In this document: one piece after another, positions 45,344 through 54,467 of the stretch
Numbering within the stretch: the first letter of the stretch is position 1
Layout of the letters: the number at the start of each line of letters is the position of its first letter
Assembly (NCBI RefSeq): GCF_001661345.1
Contig: NW_017962920.1
Span: forward strand, 556,368-620,367
Source of the DNA: Ascoidea rubescens DSM 1968
Lineage: Eukaryota; Ascomycota; Saccharomycetes; Ascoideales; Ascoideaceae
Direction: 5' to 3'
Length of the DNA stretch: 64,000 bases
Notes under the pieces: generated by a model
Database searches by the model: none
Seen by the model: only the letters and a program-made list of their open reading frames with translations
What the model was told of the DNA's origin: nothing
Position numbers and translations under genes: made by a program

Positions 45344-46672
45344 CTAATTTTTTATTTTCTGCCATTCAGGGATATTCGATTTTTCTGGATTTTTATTAGT
45401 AGTTGCAACTGTAGATGATATTTCATTATTGTTACTATTATTATTGCTAATATTATTACTATTGCCGGTATTGATATTTGGGATAGTAGCAGAAGTAAGA
45501 TTAGAACTTATACTGTCACTTGAGCCATTTAAAATAGGTTTGATTTTATTTTTGCTCAAAACTTGAGATACAGATGGAATTGAAGAAAGGGTTCTATTTA
45601 ATCCCCCATTTGAATAAGAGGCTATCAGGTTGCTATTACTATTTCCATTTGAGTTGTTATTATTATATCCATTGTTATAAATATTGCTATTTTGATTATT
45701 GGTATTATTATTGTTATTATTATTGTTATTAACATTTCTTGAAATTATTAGTTTTTTCAATGAGGATAATTCTTTATGAATATCAGATAATTCTGAATTA
45801 ATCAAGAGTTTATTTTTATCAAAAGAATTTTTCAAATTATTTTTAATATCATCAATTTCTAATTTGATTAATTTTAAATCATCGTCAATTTTATTTGACT
45901 TTTCCTTTGAATTAATGGTTAAAGATTGAATATCTAGTAAAGTTTTATCGATTTCATTTGATTTTAATTCATCGTTTTTTTTCAACAAGTTTGAATCGGT
46001 TTCAATTTTTTTCAATAAATTTTCAATTCTATTAAATTCTTCAGAAATCAATTCCTTGTCAACCTCAATATCACTTTTCCTTTGCGGTAATATTGACGGG
46101 ATTAGTACTTTATTAAACACTTTATATAATCCGTAGCATAAACCAATAGTTGTTGTTCCCATTATAAAATAATCTTTCCAGTCTCTTTCGGGTAGTGGTG
46201 GTGGTAAGTTTTGATAATAGCTGCTGTTAAAAGCATTATCATTCTGGTTTAAATTTCGATTTAAATTTCGATTCAAATTAGGGTTTTGATTGGAAATATA
46301 GTTGGGATTATTGGCATTCTGATTTTGATACGCAGTCTGAGTCTGGCTAGGAGCAATATTGTTGGAAGAGTTACTGTTATTTGGTGGATTTGGTTGAGTG
46401 GGTACTGATGTTGCAGTTGATCTTGTGGATTCATTCGACGAAATATTTTGAACATTTTGGTCATTTTGAATACTTTCAGTAGTTGAAAGATTTGGATCAT
46501 TTTGATCTTTAATTCTTCTTAATGCTTCTTCTATTTCATCATCTGTCAACTCTTTAGATTGCAAAAATTCTATTTTCTTATTTAATGAAGCAGCAGCAAT
46601 TTGGGGATTTTTAAGAAACTCGACAGCATTTCTAACAAAAGCTTCTCTGATTTGTGGAGTTTGATCAGACAT
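45344..46672 (-). CDS. PEX14: Peroxisomal import docking protein
   Basis: A 442-residue Pex14, central to the peroxisomal docking complex that receives Pex5 and Pex7 cargo receptors. The start at 46672 (MSDQTPQIREAF) gives the conserved N-terminal domain directly: VRNAVEFLKNPQIAAASL then KIEFLQSKELTDDEIEEAL, the Pex5/Pex19-binding three-helix fold. The upstream in-frame ATG at 46768 would add 32 hydrophobic residues and is rejected. A Pro/Asn/Gln-rich linker follows, then PPPLPERDWKDY and a hydrophobic segment (about 165-188, YFIMGTTTIGLCYGLYKVF). A long coiled coil (about 200-320) and an Asn/Ser-rich tail come last. The PPLPER motif just before the membrane segment resembles the SH3-binding PxxP site that Pex13 uses. 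Confidence 0.93.
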   Translation of the reverse strand: MSDQTPQIREAFVRNAVEFLKNPQIAAASLNKKIEFLQSKELTDDEIEEALRRIKDQNDPNLSTTESIQNDQNVQNISSNESTRSTATSVPTQPNPPNNSNSSNNIAPSQTQTAYQNQNANNPNYISNQNPNLNRNLNRNLNQNDNAFNSSYYQNLPPPLPERDWKDYFIMGTTTIGLCYGLYKVFNKVLIPSILPQRKSDIEVDKELISEEFNRIENLLKKIETDSNLLKKNDELKSNEIDKTLLDIQSLTINSKEKSNKIDDDLKLIKLEIDDIKNNLKNSFDKNKLLINSELSDIHKELSSLKKLIISRNVNNNNNNNNNTNNQNSNIYNNGYNNNNSNGNSNSNLIASYSNGGLNRTLSSIPSVSQVLSKNKIKPILNGSSDSISSNLTSATIPNINTGNSNNISNNNSNNNEISSTVATTNKNPEKSNIPEWQKIKN

Positions 46673-47317
46673 TATCTTTCTCTTGTTATTCTTTTGATTT
46701 TTGTTGCAAAAAACTTTCAAAACCAAAGAAAGAGATAAAAAAAATAGAGAAATAAAAAATATATCCAAACTATATCCAGCTTATATCGCAAAAATTCAAC
46801 TGTCTTCTAAGTGAATCAAAAAGATAAAGAACAAAAAGTGGGCAAAATTTGGAAGCCTTTAGGATGGTAACCGGAATAGGAAAGTAAAGCAGGTGATAAG
46901 AGGCCGGATTTACTATATTAGGAATGAAATAGCGGTGCATTGAAAAACCAGGCATATGGGATTACATGCTTGGATGTGTTATCCTGTGCATTCACATGTG
47001 CATGTTGCAGATATCGGAGCTACCATACGACTGGGTCGGATGGTTTAGAAGATCCGGTGCTGGAAATGTTATGAGAAAATTATTAGATGAATTGACAATT
47101 AAAATTAGATGGTATTATTATAGAGAAACTGAGCAAGAAAAATTATACAGTGTGCGAGAAAAAAAATTAAAAAAAACATAATAATGTTGTTAATGTTATT
47201 GAATGTGTTAATGACAGAAGAGGAAAAATTGAAATTTCAATTTAGTACTCATTAAATTATAATTGATAGTTGGTAGTAAATTAGTTAAGTTGACTAGTTA
47301 GTTAGTTGATAGTACAC
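46673..47317. other. Intergenic: PEX14 promoter and PIS1 3' flank
   Basis: A 645-bp same-strand gap. A GC-richer patch at 46,960-47,060 contains a small plus-strand frame (71 codons, Cys- and Trp-containing start) without recognisable features. AT-rich flanks with TTAGTTAGTTG repeats lie near 47,290. Confidence 0.4.
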
Positions 47318-48007
47318 TTATGAGGATTTAATACTGTTTCTCTCATCACAATCAATGTCAGCCAATAAAACAGCAGCTCTTTTCAATTGAACTATGTTTG
47401 TAAATTGCTTAAATATGAATAAAGGTAAAGTTATGAAAACTAATATAGTGGCACATTTGACGTTAAAAATAGTTGGTAAATGATCAAATTCTCTTAGGTA
47501 TAAGGCCAAATAAAACAATTCGTTAAATAAACAGGCAGTGAAAAGAACTTTTTTATTTGTATAGTACAAATTTAATAACCAACTACTTTCCTTTGTAATA
47601 TTCTTGTGAGAAGAACCACCACTAATTACCGTAGCATACATATGCATGTAATGAGAAGCCAAATCTAATGAAGTTAACAATTGAAAGAATATCATAAACT
47701 GAGGCAATGCGTTACATAGATAACAAATCAAGGCAGAAGTTGTACATCTGTCAGTAACCATATCGAGGACAGCGCCAAATCTTGAGGTTTGATTGTATTT
47801 CCTTGCGGCAAACCCATCGCCAGCATCTAATAAACAGGAAATGGAGTAAACAATTGTGCAGTATATAGGATGGTTTTTCATTAAAAACAAAGATAATATA
47901 GCAGAAAAGACTCTTGAATAGCCAATTAGATTGGGAATGAATAAGAAAATATCATTGCTTGTAAGAAGATTACCTGGTTTCTTTTCCTGAGTCTGGGTCA
48001 TACTCAT
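47318..48007 (-). CDS. PIS1: Phosphatidylinositol synthase
   Basis: A 229-residue CDP-alcohol phosphotransferase that makes phosphatidylinositol from CDP-diacylglycerol and myo-inositol in the ER. The family signature is complete: D61, D64-G65, A68-R69, G78, D82 and D86 in DAGDGFAARKYNQTSRFG then AVLDMVTDR. These positions bind the metal and CDP group. About five to six membrane segments are spread over the chain (for example IPNLIGYSRVFSAILSLFL and ATILVFITLPLFIF). Length and order match S. cerevisiae Pis1 (220 residues). The first Met at 48007 is followed by another at residue 3, and both starts are equivalent for function. Confidence 0.97.
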   Translation of the reverse strand: MSMTQTQEKKPGNLLTSNDIFLFIPNLIGYSRVFSAILSLFLMKNHPIYCTIVYSISCLLDAGDGFAARKYNQTSRFGAVLDMVTDRCTTSALICYLCNALPQFMIFFQLLTSLDLASHYMHMYATVISGGSSHKNITKESSWLLNLYYTNKKVLFTACLFNELFYLALYLREFDHLPTIFNVKCATILVFITLPLFIFKQFTNIVQLKRAAVLLADIDCDERNSIKSS

Positions 48008-48557
48008 TTTAAATAGATGTGAGAAATTGGTAGTAGGGCAGATGGTAAATGTTTCTCTTGAAGCTGGTATCAGAAATTGATGTCTATAACTGAAAGAAAG
48101 AAATTTTATTGATAAATCTAACGATAGATCTAGTGATAATGATTGTATGATTTGAAAAGCAAGCTAGTTTTTTTATGAGGGCTTAAAGAAACAGATAATG
48201 AAAGATTTTATACTGCTGAATTTTGCCAAAAAGGCAATGTCTACCCCCGTAAACTAAGGGAGGATTTCGGATACACGTGTCATTGTATACACTATGATAT
48301 GAAAAATCCCTGCTTTAGTGAGAAACAACAGCTATTTTCGTTATTTTAAACAGAAAAAAACGAAATTTGCTTCTCATTTACATAGAGTTTCTCGTAGAAA
48401 AAGAAAATATTTCCGGAGATAACACAGGCAGATATTGCGAAATTCTATGTATTGGTAAAAGGGTAAATGGTATTAAATGCCCCCAACTAAAAAGAAATCA
48501 ACTTGATGAACTAAATCATTGGCATATTGGCTTGTATCGACTATTCTTGGTGGACCA
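48008..48557. promoter_or_regulatory. PIS1 promoter region
   Basis: A 550-bp same-strand gap with ATACACGTGTC at about 48,270 (an extended E-box) and AT-rich flanks. A plus-strand frame at 48,367-48,681 overlaps the neighbouring gene's 3' end and shows no domain. Confidence 0.45.
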
Positions 48558-50198
48558 TCATAAGAAGATGAAAAGGAAGTTCACTGTACTGAGAACTGCC
48601 ATGGAAATAACACCATTGTGTAGCAAACCAGAACCTCCATCGTTCTTGTTTTCCTTAATCGAGTCTGTGGCTGTTTTCTGATTGCTTTTTTCACCATCCA
48701 AGTAGTTTTCTGTTTTCTTCAATGTCCCTTTGATGTTTTGGTAATCATAATCTAAAACCTCGTTTTTACTACCAGCAGTGCAGTCAATTCTACCACCTCT
48801 AATGACCGATGTGTTTTCTTCGACTCCCACCCATTTTGTGCAATCAAATTGGTTTGAGTTACTTTTGATGATTGCGCTACCTTTGACCAATTTTAATTTG
48901 TTCAATGATGCATCTTTAAAGTTACCAAAAAATTGAATTGCACCGCCAATTGTGCTTAATTTTGGGAAAAAATTAATCTTTGAAATCCCAGTGTTGTTCA
49001 CAATCATCAATCCACCACCAATATCGACAACTGAAGGGAACTCAGCATCATTTAAGTTAAAATTTTCAATGATACTTAATGTTCCTCCAACATTCTTTAA
49101 TTTAGGAACCTTTAAACTTTGAAAATTATTTTCAATAAACCCAACTGAAGCATTAACTGATTCAATGTTTGAAATATCGATGGACATTGTATCTCTGATT
49201 GTAATATTGTTAGCCCATTGTAATCGTGGAAAATATGCCATAACGTTTCTTGCATTAGCACTTATAGCCAATTCTTCTGTAATATATTTCACATTGGTTG
49301 TAATGCTTTCTAAGAACCTGTTATTATTGATATTTAAAATATTTAACTCTTTAACATTATCTTTCAAGTTAAAACCAACTAGAGATGTATCTGATATAAT
49401 AATATTTCTAATGTAATCGATACCCGAGTCAAAGCTTATGGTACTTAATATGGGTAGAATTTTCCAGTTGATGGTATCAACCGATTTTAAATTGGGAAAT
49501 GAAACTGATGTCAATGAAGTTAATTCATATAATAGAAATGATCTTTTAATTGTATTTAAATGTGGAGCAATAACCCTAACCAAATTGCTTACATTTGATA
49601 TTTTTAAATCACCTGAAATAGTATTAATTACTCCAAAATCTAAGATCGGATCTTCGAAATCGTTAATTATGATTGAACCTTCAATAATCTGACATTGTGT
49701 TGATAAATTATTAAGATCACCTTGGTGTTTGATATAATGAACCTCTTTAAGACAAATTTCTTTTGAGTTTTCCTTTTCATATTCTTCAGGAATTTTGATA
49801 TCATTTTGAGAACCGCCATATGTGGGATTTGCATAGTTATTTGAGTTTTTAATTTTCCCTTGGATTGGATTTTCTAAAATGATTTTCGAGTTTTCAACTG
49901 GCTTGGGAGTTGAAGAAGAGAAAGAAGGGGAAGAAGAGGATTTCGATGGACTGTCAGCATCTTTAGAGTTATCGTTATCATAAGTTGATAACCGATTGAA
50001 ATCCAATTGACCTCTTGAACCTTCATCTATGTTCAATCTATCATTTGCATTTGCATTGGTAGGATTATATTTAAAACCTTGGGATGATGAGTAGGGGATT
50101 TTGTTGATTTCATGTAGCTTTTGTTGAATTTCCAAACAAAAGACAAAATTAGTTAAACATAAAATAGGCATAATAATCTTAGCTAGATAGAATTTCAT
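48558..50198 (-). CDS. ECM33/SPS2-family GPI-anchored cell-wall protein
   Basis: A 546-residue secreted protein. A signal peptide covers about residues 1-21 (AKIIMPILCLTNFVFC). A Ser/Pro-rich spacer precedes the Ecm33-type receptor-L-like domain (about 145-470). Family phrases visible are INTISGDLKISNVSNLV, LTSVSFPNLKSV, WKILPILSTISFDSGID and LNINNNRFLESI, repeated beta-strand turns resembling LRRs. Cys residues around 147, 169 and 451 may close the fold, as in Ecm33. The C-terminus is NDGGSGLLHNG followed by a hydrophobic segment to the end, a GPI signal. Ecm33 proteins support cell-wall integrity and protein glycosylation; which of Ecm33, Pst1, Sps2 or Sps22 this equals is not clear, and the long N-terminal spacer is unusual. 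Confidence 0.85.
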   Translation of the reverse strand: MKFYLAKIIMPILCLTNFVFCLEIQQKLHEINKIPYSSSQGFKYNPTNANANDRLNIDEGSRGQLDFNRLSTYDNDNSKDADSPSKSSSSPSFSSSTPKPVENSKIILENPIQGKIKNSNNYANPTYGGSQNDIKIPEEYEKENSKEICLKEVHYIKHQGDLNNLSTQCQIIEGSIIINDFEDPILDFGVINTISGDLKISNVSNLVRVIAPHLNTIKRSFLLYELTSLTSVSFPNLKSVDTINWKILPILSTISFDSGIDYIRNIIISDTSLVGFNLKDNVKELNILNINNNRFLESITTNVKYITEELAISANARNVMAYFPRLQWANNITIRDTMSIDISNIESVNASVGFIENNFQSLKVPKLKNVGGTLSIIENFNLNDAEFPSVVDIGGGLMIVNNTGISKINFFPKLSTIGGAIQFFGNFKDASLNKLKLVKGSAIIKSNSNQFDCTKWVGVEENTSVIRGGRIDCTAGSKNEVLDYDYQNIKGTLKKTENYLDGEKSNQKTATDSIKENKNDGGSGLLHNGVISMAVLSTVNFLFIFL

Positions 50199-50353
50199 AT
50201 TGGCAATAACTTATAAGTATTATAATTACAGAGATAATAATAATAACGATGACGATATTGATATTGGTGGTAGTGGTAAAAGTGATAGCAATAGTAATAT
50301 TTATATTGATTTGACTTAACGATTTAATCTCTTTATAATTCAGAAGAAACAGC

Positions 50354-50388
<35 letters not shown>

Positions 50389-50460
50389 GTAAATGCAAAT
50401 TTTATCCAGGATCAATTGGTAGCATATATTTTTGTTTGATTGAAACACAAATCAGCCAAA
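50199..50460. promoter_or_regulatory. Promoter region with a TA dinucleotide repeat
   Basis: A 262-bp stretch upstream of the ECM33-like gene (minus) and the possible microgene (plus). A TA run of about 14 units lies at about 50,358-50,386 and could serve as a TATA element for either direction. Confidence 0.5.
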
Positions 50461-50807
50461 ATGAGCAGCAAAATCAGCAAAGACAAAGCCATTGAGAAGC
50501 AAAAACAACAGTGAGTCCATTTGTGATTACTTTTTTGTTATTCCACCAAAACCAGAGAATTGAGGACATTCAACGAGAAAGAAATTTTGCTTTGTGGTTT
50601 CGATTTATTTGAGAAGACGCTTTTTCTGTAGTGGTTGAAACGTTGTATATCTTATACCTTCGAGTTCATTTACTGCGAATTGTATTTTGGATTCCTTTGT
50701 TTTGAGAGAGAAAATTGTTTGAAAGCGAGCTCTTCTCGATGTTAGAACGGCTGGCCAATAGGATCAAAGCACTGAAGCTGGATATTGCAGAGCTGTTCAT
50801 TTCGTGA
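50461..50807 (+). CDS. Possible spliced 48-residue coiled-coil microprotein
   Basis: A speculative gene. Exon 1 (50461-50510) reads MSSKISKDKAIEKQKQQ and is cut by GTGAGT. Using an AG at 50709-50710, exon 2 (50711-50807) stays open for 31 codons, KLFESELFSMLERLANRIKA and on to DIAELFIS, then TGA. The joined chain is a charged head plus an amphipathic Leu-rich helix, a plausible coiled-coil subunit. Against it, the donor is not GTATGT, no TACTAAC branch site is seen (closest TTTACTGC at about 50,670), and two nearer AGs within TTGAGAGAG would break the frame. Four CTG codons fall on the hydrophobic positions. Unspliced, the ATG frame ends after 17 codons. Confidence 0.28.
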
Positions 50808-51208
50808 AAAATCATATACAGTGAGAAAGAAGTACATTGTTATCGAAACGTACTATTATAGTTGGTAATCTAGATATAAAGAAAAGAATTCATGATAATA
50901 AAGAAGCAAAAGAAAAGAAAAAAAGTAAAACTGATGGTTAATACTTCAATTGGTGGTATTATAATAAAAAAACGAAAAAATGGGAATAGTGATAATATAA
51001 AAGGAAATAACATAAGAGAATAATATAAAAGAAAATAAAATGAAATTGAAATTGAAATTGAAATTGAAATTGAAAACGAATGTGAGCAGTGTCCAAGTAT
51101 ATGAATGTTTCTGTAAAGGTAATAGAACAATTACGGATAGAAATAGTGATTAGTCATTGATTCGTGAATAATGGGTGATGGTGGTTGATAATGACTAAAA
51201 ATTATTGA
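50808..51208. other. AT-rich intergenic
   Basis: No gene seen. It includes a GAAATT hexamer run (about 51,040-51,080) and A-rich tracts; probably 3' flanks of both neighbours. Confidence 0.5.
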
Positions 51209-51934
51209 TTATTTGTTTAATTTACTCGATCTTCTAAAAAAGCTGAATCTTTTCTTCTTTTTCTTGAGATTATGATTTAGTTTTGAGCCATTTGATTTAG
51301 CTATTGGTGGTTTATAGACAGGTTGATCCTTTTCCATTTTGTCATTTTTATCATTGGTACTGTTCAAGTTGATTGGATTAGATTGGCGTTGAGATTGGTT
51401 ATAAGAAGTGTTATTAATATCATTATTTTCATAATTATAATCGTTATCATAATTATCATTATTTTCATTACTATAGGGTTTTGTTTTGGGAGTAGTTGAA
51501 TAAGGGTTTTGATTTTGGAAATTTGGGTAATTGAAAGTTGGCCTCACGTTCCAGCCATAGAGTGGAGTCTCCAAGTTTTCTTTGATATAAGGATCACCAT
51601 AAATGGAGTATTCAAAGCCTTTTATTGTATCCAAAGGTCTTTCGTTTCTTGATCTTGTGGGGTTTGATATATCAGGTTTGGTGATAATGTTGCCAAAGAC
51701 ATCCTTTAAATTTCCCTCAGCGGCTAGTCTATCTAGAGAGAGTTTTAACGTATCAATGTTTTTGAAATTATCAATAGCTTGTTCGAAAGGTTGATCTTCA
51801 TGGACAGCAGATAAAATTGGATCATTCAAGTCATTTAAAGTTCTAATTTTTAATTTTTTTTCATCATTTTTAGTTATTGTGATACTTTTTCTGTAAGATT
51901 TTTCTGAGGAACTGGAAGATTTTCTAAAGTGCAT
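51209..51934 (-). CDS. Conserved fungal protein, resembles the YMR295C/YGR273C family
   Basis: A 241-residue soluble protein. The conserved core is LNDPILSAVHEDQPFEQA (about 36-53), then GNLKDVFGNIITKPDISNPTRSRNERPLDTI and GFEYSIYGDPYI (about 74-117), ending ETPLYGWNVRP. From memory, this order of short motifs (NDP-QPFEQ, FGNxI-PD-SNPTRxRxERPLDT-I-xFEY, TPxxGxxVRP) is shared by the S. cerevisiae paralogues YMR295C and YGR273C, whose biochemical role is unknown. The last 100 residues are Asn/Tyr/Asp-rich, and the tail is very basic (KKKKKRFSFFRRSSK), possibly a membrane-phospholipid or nuclear signal. The start is Ser-rich. No membrane segment. Gene reality is secure; the family link is moderate. 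Confidence 0.7.
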   Translation of the reverse strand: MHFRKSSSSSEKSYRKSITITKNDEKKLKIRTLNDLNDPILSAVHEDQPFEQAIDNFKNIDTLKLSLDRLAAEGNLKDVFGNIITKPDISNPTRSRNERPLDTIKGFEYSIYGDPYIKENLETPLYGWNVRPTFNYPNFQNQNPYSTTPKTKPYSNENNDNYDNDYNYENNDINNTSYNQSQRQSNPINLNSTNDKNDKMEKDQPVYKPPIAKSNGSKLNHNLKKKKKRFSFFRRSSKLNK

Positions 51935-53018
51935 TATTAATTATAAATTAATTATAAATTGATAGTGTGAACAATAAGAAGAATGACAAATTATAGTTAT
52001 TATAAAGATTAAAATAATTAAAAGAAAATGGTGCTATATATGTGAAATGAATTGAATTGGTATAAATCAAATGTAAAGTAAATTAGATTAGATTAAATCA
52101 AAGGGTTTATATATGTATGAATTGATAGTCAAATAAAAATAAAGGGCAAACTACATGACTTAAAAAATGAGATTATTCAATAATTATGGGAGTTTAAGTT
52201 TTTAAATTCACTACAAGTCTAGAATAACATTTTTAAAGAGGAGGATGAAATAATAAGAAAGAAAAAAAAAGGAAAATCCAATGTCTAAACTATAAAAATA
52301 TTTCAAATAAAAGTGCAAATAAAATTGAATCATTGGATCAAAGTTGAATCAATGCTGAATCAATTCTAAATCAAAATTGTTGAGTTCTAGCTGCTGAAAA
52401 TAATGGAAGTAATTGATAATTCGAATCTTATGTTTATTTTGTATAACACAACAAAGATTAAAATAGATTTGAGAAGACAAAAAAAAAACCATAAAGCAAA
52501 AAAAATGAAGAACGAAAAACAAAAAAAAAATAACAGAAAAACTGGAGTCTGTTTGAAAAAAAAGCTGGGATCAGCAATTCTGATTAAGTTTGTTAGCTTT
52601 GCTTCAACATAAATAAGATAATATGATCTGGGATACAAAACAATACACAGAAAGAGCAACTTAAAAAGCAGCTACTGAGACTGACATGAGAAAAGACAGC
52701 TGAAGGACGGTTATTCGAGCATTGGGAACGGCTGAGTCAGTTCCGGGGGCGCCCGCTGTTGAGGAAGCACAGCCAGAAGAAACAGCACCGGAAGCACAGG
52801 AAGGGTGAAACGCGGGTGCCGGCAGCTCCATGCAGTCCGAGCTGTAGTTGTTCAACCACTTCCATCGCTTCCACATCACAGCAATGAGATAAGCAAGAGG
52901 CTATGGCAGCGCTGGCCAATCACAGAAGATACACTGCCCGTTCTCGCAAGACAGTTTTGTCGAAACACACAGTACAAATGGATGTGATAAATAAGATATT
53001 TCCAAAGGATATTTCCCA
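51935..53018. other. Intergenic: promoter of the preceding gene, GC island, tRNA upstream region
   Basis: A 1.08-kb gap. About 51,935-52,660 is AT-rich with ATTAAATTAGATTA-like words and A-runs. About 52,690-52,960 is a GC-rich island (GGGGGCGCCCGC at about 52,745). Frames inside the island on both strands look spurious. I found no snoRNA boxes that fit. Confidence 0.5.
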
Positions 53019-53112
53019 GGCACTATGGCCGAGCGGTTAAGGCGAAAGACTTGAATTCACTTCAAGGCATCTTTTGGGATTTTCCGCGCAGGTTCGAGTC
53101 CTGCTGGTGTCG
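53019..53112 (+). tRNA. tRNA-Ser(UGA) with a 13-nt intron
   Basis: A class II tRNA. The acceptor GGCACTA pairs with TGGTGTC, and the discriminator base is G (53112), the serine type. The D stem is GCC/GGC with the GAGCGGTTAA loop. The anticodon stem AAAGA/TCTTT encloses loop bases CT-TGA-A, so the anticodon is UGA at 53052-53054. The variable arm is GGGATTTTCC-like, and the T arm is GCAGG-TTCGAGT-CCTGC. An intron at 53056-53068 splits positions 37 and 38 and contains TTCAAG, complementary to CTTGAA of the loop, the usual pre-tRNA pairing. A TTTTTT Pol III stop follows at 53113. The RAD27 ATG is 128 bp downstream. Confidence 0.95.
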
Positions 53113-53239
53113 TTTTTTGCTATTCAGGTTTTGGATTTTGGATTTGTTCATCCACAACACTGGACCTTGAAGAGGTGTATTTTGGAGCGACGCGAAAAGA
53201 AATCACTGAAGAGCACTCATCGACAGTTGACAGAAAGAA

Positions 53240-54412
53240 ATGGGAATTAAAGGCCTCAATCGACTTATTTCTGACAATGCTCCAGAGGCCATCAGGTCGT
53301 CTGAGATCAAGAACTTCTTTGGTCGAAAAGTGGCAATCGACGCGTCCATGTGTCTCTACCAATATCTTATAGCTGTCAGACAGGCTGATGGTCAGCAGTT
53401 GATGAACCAGGATGGAAACACCACTTCTCATTTATCTGGCTTCTTTTACAGAACAATTCGAATGGTTGAAAATGGTATCAAGCCTGTTTATGTGTTTGAT
53501 GGGAAACCACCAGACTTGAAAGCTGGCGAACTAGAGAAGAGAAAGACCAGAAGAGATGAGGCAATCAAAATGGGCGAACAAATAAAAGACACAGGTACCA
53601 TGGAAGAAATCAAAAAATTTGAAAAGAGAACCGTTAGAGCTACAAGAGAGCAAAATGAAGAAGCCAAAAAATTACTCAAGTTAATGGGAATTCCCTTCAT
53701 AAATGCCCCATGTGAAGCTGAAGCCCAATGTGCTACTTTAGCTAGAGACGGAAAAGTATATGCTGCTGCCAGTGAAGATATGGATACTCTATGTTACCAA
53801 CCGACTTATCTATTAAGACATTTGACATACAGCGAAGCAAGAAAGATCCCTATTGACGAAGTTAACGCTGGTGTTGCTATATCCGATCTAGGCTTGACAA
53901 GAGAAAGCTTTATCGATTTATGTATACTACTAGGCTGTGATTATTGTGAAACAATACGAGGTATTGGTCCGGTAACTGCTTTCAAATTAATCAAAAAACA
54001 TCAAAACTTGGACAATATCATAGAATTTATTAAAAAGGATGAAAAACTATCCAAAAAATACATAATACCTGATAATTGGATTTATAAACAAGCAAGAGAA
54101 CTATTTTTAAATCCAGAAGTTATAAATTCAGATGAAATTAATCTAAAATGGGAAGAACCTGATCTATCTGGCTTGGTTGACTACATGTGTAAAGAAAATG
54201 GTTTTGCTGAAGATCGTATCAAAAATGGTGCTGAAAAATTGAAAAAATCTTTAAAAACTGGCGTTCAAGGCAGATTAGATACCTTTTTCAAAGTCATTCC
54301 TAAAACTGATGCTCAAAAAAAGGCCTCCTTGGACAAAAAGAGAAAATCAAATTCAAATGATAAAAAGAATAACAGTAAAAAAACCAAAACAAGTTTCAGA
54401 AGAAAAAAATAA
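53240..54412 (+). CDS. RAD27: Flap endonuclease 1
   Basis: A 390-residue FEN1, the structure-specific nuclease that removes 5' flaps during Okazaki fragment maturation and long-patch base excision repair. Metal-binding residues are in place: D34 (VAIDASM), D87 (YVFDGKPPD), E159 and E161 (PCEAEAQC), D180 and D182 (SEDMDT) and D234 (LGCDYCE). The helix-hairpin-helix region [13 protein letters not shown] follows. The PCNA-interacting box is Q343-x2-L346-x2-F349-F350 (QGRLDTFF), and the tail is a basic nuclear-signal-rich segment ([16 protein letters not shown]). It matches S. cerevisiae Rad27 (382) end to end. It begins 128 bp after a tRNA gene and converges on OSM1 across only 55 bp. Confidence 0.98.
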   Translation: MGIKGLNRLISDNAPEAIRSSEIKNFFGRKVAIDASMCLYQYLIAVRQADGQQLMNQDGNTTSHLSGFFYRTIRMVENGIKPVYVFDGKPPDLKAGELEKRKTRRDEAIKMGEQIKDTGTMEEIKKFEKRTVRATREQNEEAKKLLKLMGIPFINAPCEAEAQCATLARDGKVYAAASEDMDTLCYQPTYLLRHLTYSEARKIPIDEVNAGVAISDLGLTRESFIDLCILLGCDYCETIRGIGPVTAFKLIKKHQNLDNIIEFIKKDEKLSKKYIIPDNWIYKQARELFLNPEVINSDEINLKWEEPDLSGLVDYMCKENGFAEDRIKNGAEKLKKSLKTGVQGRLDTFFKVIPKTDAQKKASLDKKRKSNSNDKKNNSKKTKTSFRRKK

Positions 54413-54467
54413 TCCGTGATTTACTTTGTATATTGTATATTCTCTTATTAATAAATGTACATTAGAT

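Noticed and set aside
45344-46768. Upstream ATG extension of PEX14 with a hydrophobic N-terminus
   Set aside because: The family's conserved first helix begins right at the internal Met, and a hydrophobic leader would conflict with the peroxisomal topology.
46966-47181. 71-codon plus-strand frame near the PEX14 promoter
   Set aside because: No domain, poor length and no conserved feature; probably chance in a GC-richer patch.
52661-52987. Overlapping small frames in the GC island before the tRNA
   Set aside because: Frames on both strands across GC-rich DNA are expected by chance and none resembles a protein.
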